Part shown: positions 25,193 to 26,731 of the stretch, in pieces
How the letters are laid out: each line of letters opens with the position of its first letter
Numbering within the stretch: position 1 is the first letter of the stretch
IMG/VR virus record: IMGVR_UViG_3300046810_000153
Coordinates: 1-26,731 of that record
DNA: 26,731 nucleotides
Direction: 5' to 3' (one strand)
DNA from: a virus
Made by a program: the position numbers and the translations under genes
The notes under the pieces: model-generated
Told to the model about the DNA's origin: nothing
Seen by the model: the letters and a program-made list of their open reading frames with translations, nothing else
The model's database searches: none

Positions 25193-25245
25193 GCCTCTCA
25201 ACGGTGACGGTCGCCACCGAATTACGCTCTAGCGACCACCATTTC

Positions 25246-25446
25246 CTATGCGTCGTTGTGCGCGTCCAGTTGCGCGGCGACCCACGCCTGAACTGCCGCC
25301 GAGTCCCAGCCAACGGCATGCGCCCCAGCGATGCGAACACCCTTGGGAAACCGGCCTTCTTTGATCAGGTTGTAGATTTTGGTGCGACCCAAGCCAGTTG
25401 CGGCTTTGACGTTTGGGAGACGCCAAATCACTCGCTGTGCTGTCAT
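25246..25446 (-). CDS. AlpA-family DNA-binding regulator / excisionase-like
   Basis: 66 residues. The sequence WRLPNVKAATGLGRTKIYNLIKEGRFPKGVRIAGAHAVGWDSAAVQAWVAAQLDA is a clear MerR-like winged helix of the AlpA family. KAATGLGRTKIYNLIKEGRFP is the helix-turn-helix with its wing, and VGWDSAAVQAWVAAQL is the conserved closing helix. AlpA proteins act as transcription activators of integrase genes or as excisionase-like regulators on prophages and plasmids. The start ATG has AGGGA upstream (11 bases, through an eight-A run). It is transcribed in the same direction as the rep gene, 112 bases downstream of it. No integrase is visible in the window, so a regulatory role in replication or the phage switch is the main inference. 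Confidence 0.85.
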   Translation of the reverse strand: MTAQRVIWRLPNVKAATGLGRTKIYNLIKEGRFPKGVRIAGAHAVGWDSAAVQAWVAAQLDAHNDA

Positions 25447-25558
25447 TTTTTTTTATTTCCCTATGGCTTGCTCGGAACTGTCACGGACTTTAGCAGAAAG
25501 TCGTATGACAACGAAACAGACCATAAGTTTTACCGGCCAATCAATTATTTTCGTCCGG

Positions 25559-26608
25559 TCAGTCAGCTTGTTCGGGCTGCGCCCACTCATCCTCCTTGAG
25601 CACGTTTTTCAAATGATCCATTGATTTCCTGTAGACCATGACTAGGAGCGGGCCTTTGCGTCCCGCTTTTTCGACCAGGTGATACTCCGGCAGGTCGTTA
25701 GTCTCGATGACTGCGCGCAGCATCCGGTTGAACTCCGATGTCCTGGCATTGCTCCCGCTGCGCACATGCAGCAAGTCAAACCCCCACGTCGCAAAATCCT
25801 TGCCCGCTGCTTGGCGTGCGAGCCGGTACACGAAGCGGCCTAACGCCACATCAATCAAAAAGTAGTCAGGGTGAACCGTCAGCACGCCGGGCGTGATGTT
25901 TTGGGTAATTTCCTTGTACATCCACTCGGCGATCGTTATCTCGACTTGTTCGACTTTATCGGTCGTGGCGTGGGAGGTCAGTTTGAACGAGCCAATCAGG
26001 GATTGGGGCTCCATTACCCGCAGCCGGCCTTTCTCAGTGGGGCGCTCGACCAGCAACACGGTTGTGTACAACCGCATGAGCGCGCCTTTCAATGACTCTT
26101 TCTGTTTGCCTCCGGCGTCCCTGCGGCAAAACTTGAGGATGTCAGCAACGTGAGCCGTGAAGACCTGCGGCGGCTTTTCACCCTTGCCTTCGCGAAAGCG
26201 GTTCATCGCCTCTGTCAGGTGAGATATGGCCATCAGCACAAGATCGTAATCCCACACGGAGGCCATGCCGTAGGGGCCGGACGACACCTCGATAAATCCG
26301 TCTGGCAAGTCGTAGCGGATGATGGTGTTGGCCCGTTTCTCCTTCTTCGACAGGCGAAAGACCGCTACGTCCATGAGTGCGCGATGGTCGCGTGTGCCGA
26401 CCTCGTACAAGGGCGGGGCAAAGAAATCGCCTTGTGCGTCCCCTCGGGGCTTGGGTCGAAGGCTGGTTTTTGGCTTTGCAGGCTTTTCCACCGGGACAGA
26501 TGCCGTGACCTTGGGCTTAGGCGGTTTCTCCCGCGTACGACGGGCAGCGGACTTCGCCTGAAGCTGGTTCAGGGACTGCTCTAATCTGGTGGGGGCAGGT
26601 GACGTCAT
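25559..26608 (-). CDS. Plasmid replication initiator protein, RPA family
   Basis: 349 residues. Residues 1-60 are a Lys/Pro/Arg-rich flexible arm (REKPPKPKVTASVPVEKPAKPKTS). From residue 61 the protein follows the RPA (replication initiator protein A) pattern: DFFAPPLYEVGTRDHRALMDVAVFRLSKKEKR, IEVSSGPYGMASVWDYDLVLMAISHLTEAMNR (106-137), FTAHVADILKFCRRDAGG, a beta stretch with VEITIAEWMYKEI, LTVHPDYFLIDVALGRFVYRLARQAAG and a final winged-helix part WGFDLLHVRSGSNARTSEFNRMLRAVIETNDLPEYHLV. RPA proteins bind iterons and start theta replication of plasmids. Two iteron-like repeats lie behind its start (26676-26725), which fits. Start: ATG at 26606-26608 with only a weak GAAG-like site, so expression may be low, as is usual for initiators. 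Confidence 0.85.
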   Translation of the reverse strand: MTSPAPTRLEQSLNQLQAKSAARRTREKPPKPKVTASVPVEKPAKPKTSLRPKPRGDAQGDFFAPPLYEVGTRDHRALMDVAVFRLSKKEKRANTIIRYDLPDGFIEVSSGPYGMASVWDYDLVLMAISHLTEAMNRFREGKGEKPPQVFTAHVADILKFCRRDAGGKQKESLKGALMRLYTTVLLVERPTEKGRLRVMEPQSLIGSFKLTSHATTDKVEQVEITIAEWMYKEITQNITPGVLTVHPDYFLIDVALGRFVYRLARQAAGKDFATWGFDLLHVRSGSNARTSEFNRMLRAVIETNDLPEYHLVEKAGRKGPLLVMVYRKSMDHLKNVLKEDEWAQPEQAD

Positions 26609-26640
26609 ATGGCTTCAACCGGTTATATACCTTCCAGTTG
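26609..26640 (-). promoter_or_regulatory. Putative promoter/operator of the rep gene
   Basis: Read on the (-) strand the sequence just upstream of rep contains GGTATATAACC, giving a -10-like TATATA within a near-palindrome, about 10 bases from the ATG. The same ten bases on the (+) strand (GGTTATATAC, 26621-26630) recur at 6259-6268. The core also resembles the TAATATAC end of the second iteron, so Rep could bind here and control itself. No clear -35 hexamer is seen. Confidence 0.35.
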
Positions 26641-26675
26641 TAGCAGGACCGGTCGTCGACATCAAGAAATATCAG

Positions 26676-26725
26676 GGCGGTGTGTAATGTACGACTACGG
26701 ACGCAAAGGCGGTGTGTAATATACG
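26676..26725 (+). repeat. Two iteron-like direct repeats, edge of a probable replication origin
   Basis: GGCGGTGTGTAATGTACG (26676-26693) and GGCGGTGTGTAATATACG (26708-26725) agree in 17 of 18 bases. Their starts are 32 bases apart, about three helical turns, so both face the same side of the DNA. Direct repeats of this size behind a rep start are the usual signature of iteron-controlled plasmid origins. The window ends six bases after the second copy, so more copies and the AT-rich opening region may lie outside. Confidence 0.7.
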
Positions 26726-26731
26726 GAATTT

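Noticed and set aside
25180-25599. (+) ORF of 139 codons across the alpA-like gene
   Set aside because: Antisense to a well-recognised AlpA family gene; the product has no family features.

Overview
The window is a GC-rich segment of what looks like a phage-plasmid from a proteobacterium, most likely a gammaproteobacterium of Pseudomonas type. The host is inferred from base composition and protein style and is not proven. Two blocks meet head to head. Positions 1-25075 are one long co-directional (+) phage late operon. Positions 25246-26608 are on the (-) strand and carry plasmid-type functions: an AlpA-like regulator and an RPA-family replication initiator, with iteron-like repeats behind its start at the right edge. 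No portal, capsid or terminase gene is in view; they probably lie to the left.

Late operon, left to right: a partial DUF6682-type virion adaptor; a connector-like partner; a Gp80-like tail fibre family protein; a glycine-rich beta-repeat protein; a fibre-tail adaptor; a tail fibre; a DUF4376-type fibre assembly protein; a 583-residue beta-rich tail protein; a 65-residue protein; a GNAT acetyltransferase; an Ala/Gly/Gln-rich internal virion protein; a methyltransferase fused to a PAPS-reductase-like ATP pyrophosphatase; a second internal virion protein; and a 14.7-kb gene for a 4913-residue polyvalent protein. Most junctions overlap by 1-4 bases or have short gaps with good Shine-Dalgarno sites. 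Only two gaps have visible structure: 6255-6301 and 10259-10333.

The giant protein carries, in order, a lytic transglycosylase domain, a long helical and repeat-rich section, a C5-cytosine methyltransferase, an N6-adenine methyltransferase, a SNF2-type helicase, an HExxH metallopeptidase-like domain and a hydrophobic C-terminal domain. It reads as an ejected virion protein that opens the cell wall and then protects the incoming DNA from restriction (compare DarB of phage P1).

The most unusual points are these. (1) A 95-codon ORF at 16239-16526 sits inside the giant gene in the +1 frame, with its own ribosome binding site, and the G+C third-position signal moves to that frame. (2) The methyltransferase-pyrophosphatase fusion has the CC/CxxC cysteine pattern of [4Fe-4S] APS reductases but lacks their catalytic C-terminal cysteine. 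(3) Two DNA methyltransferases of different chemistry are fused to a lytic transglycosylase and a helicase. (4) A virion cluster sits beside an RPA/iteron replicon.

No stretch longer than 300 bases is without a gene. The largest gap, 25076-25245, holds three inverted repeats. I see no tRNA, rRNA, CRISPR array or insertion sequence.
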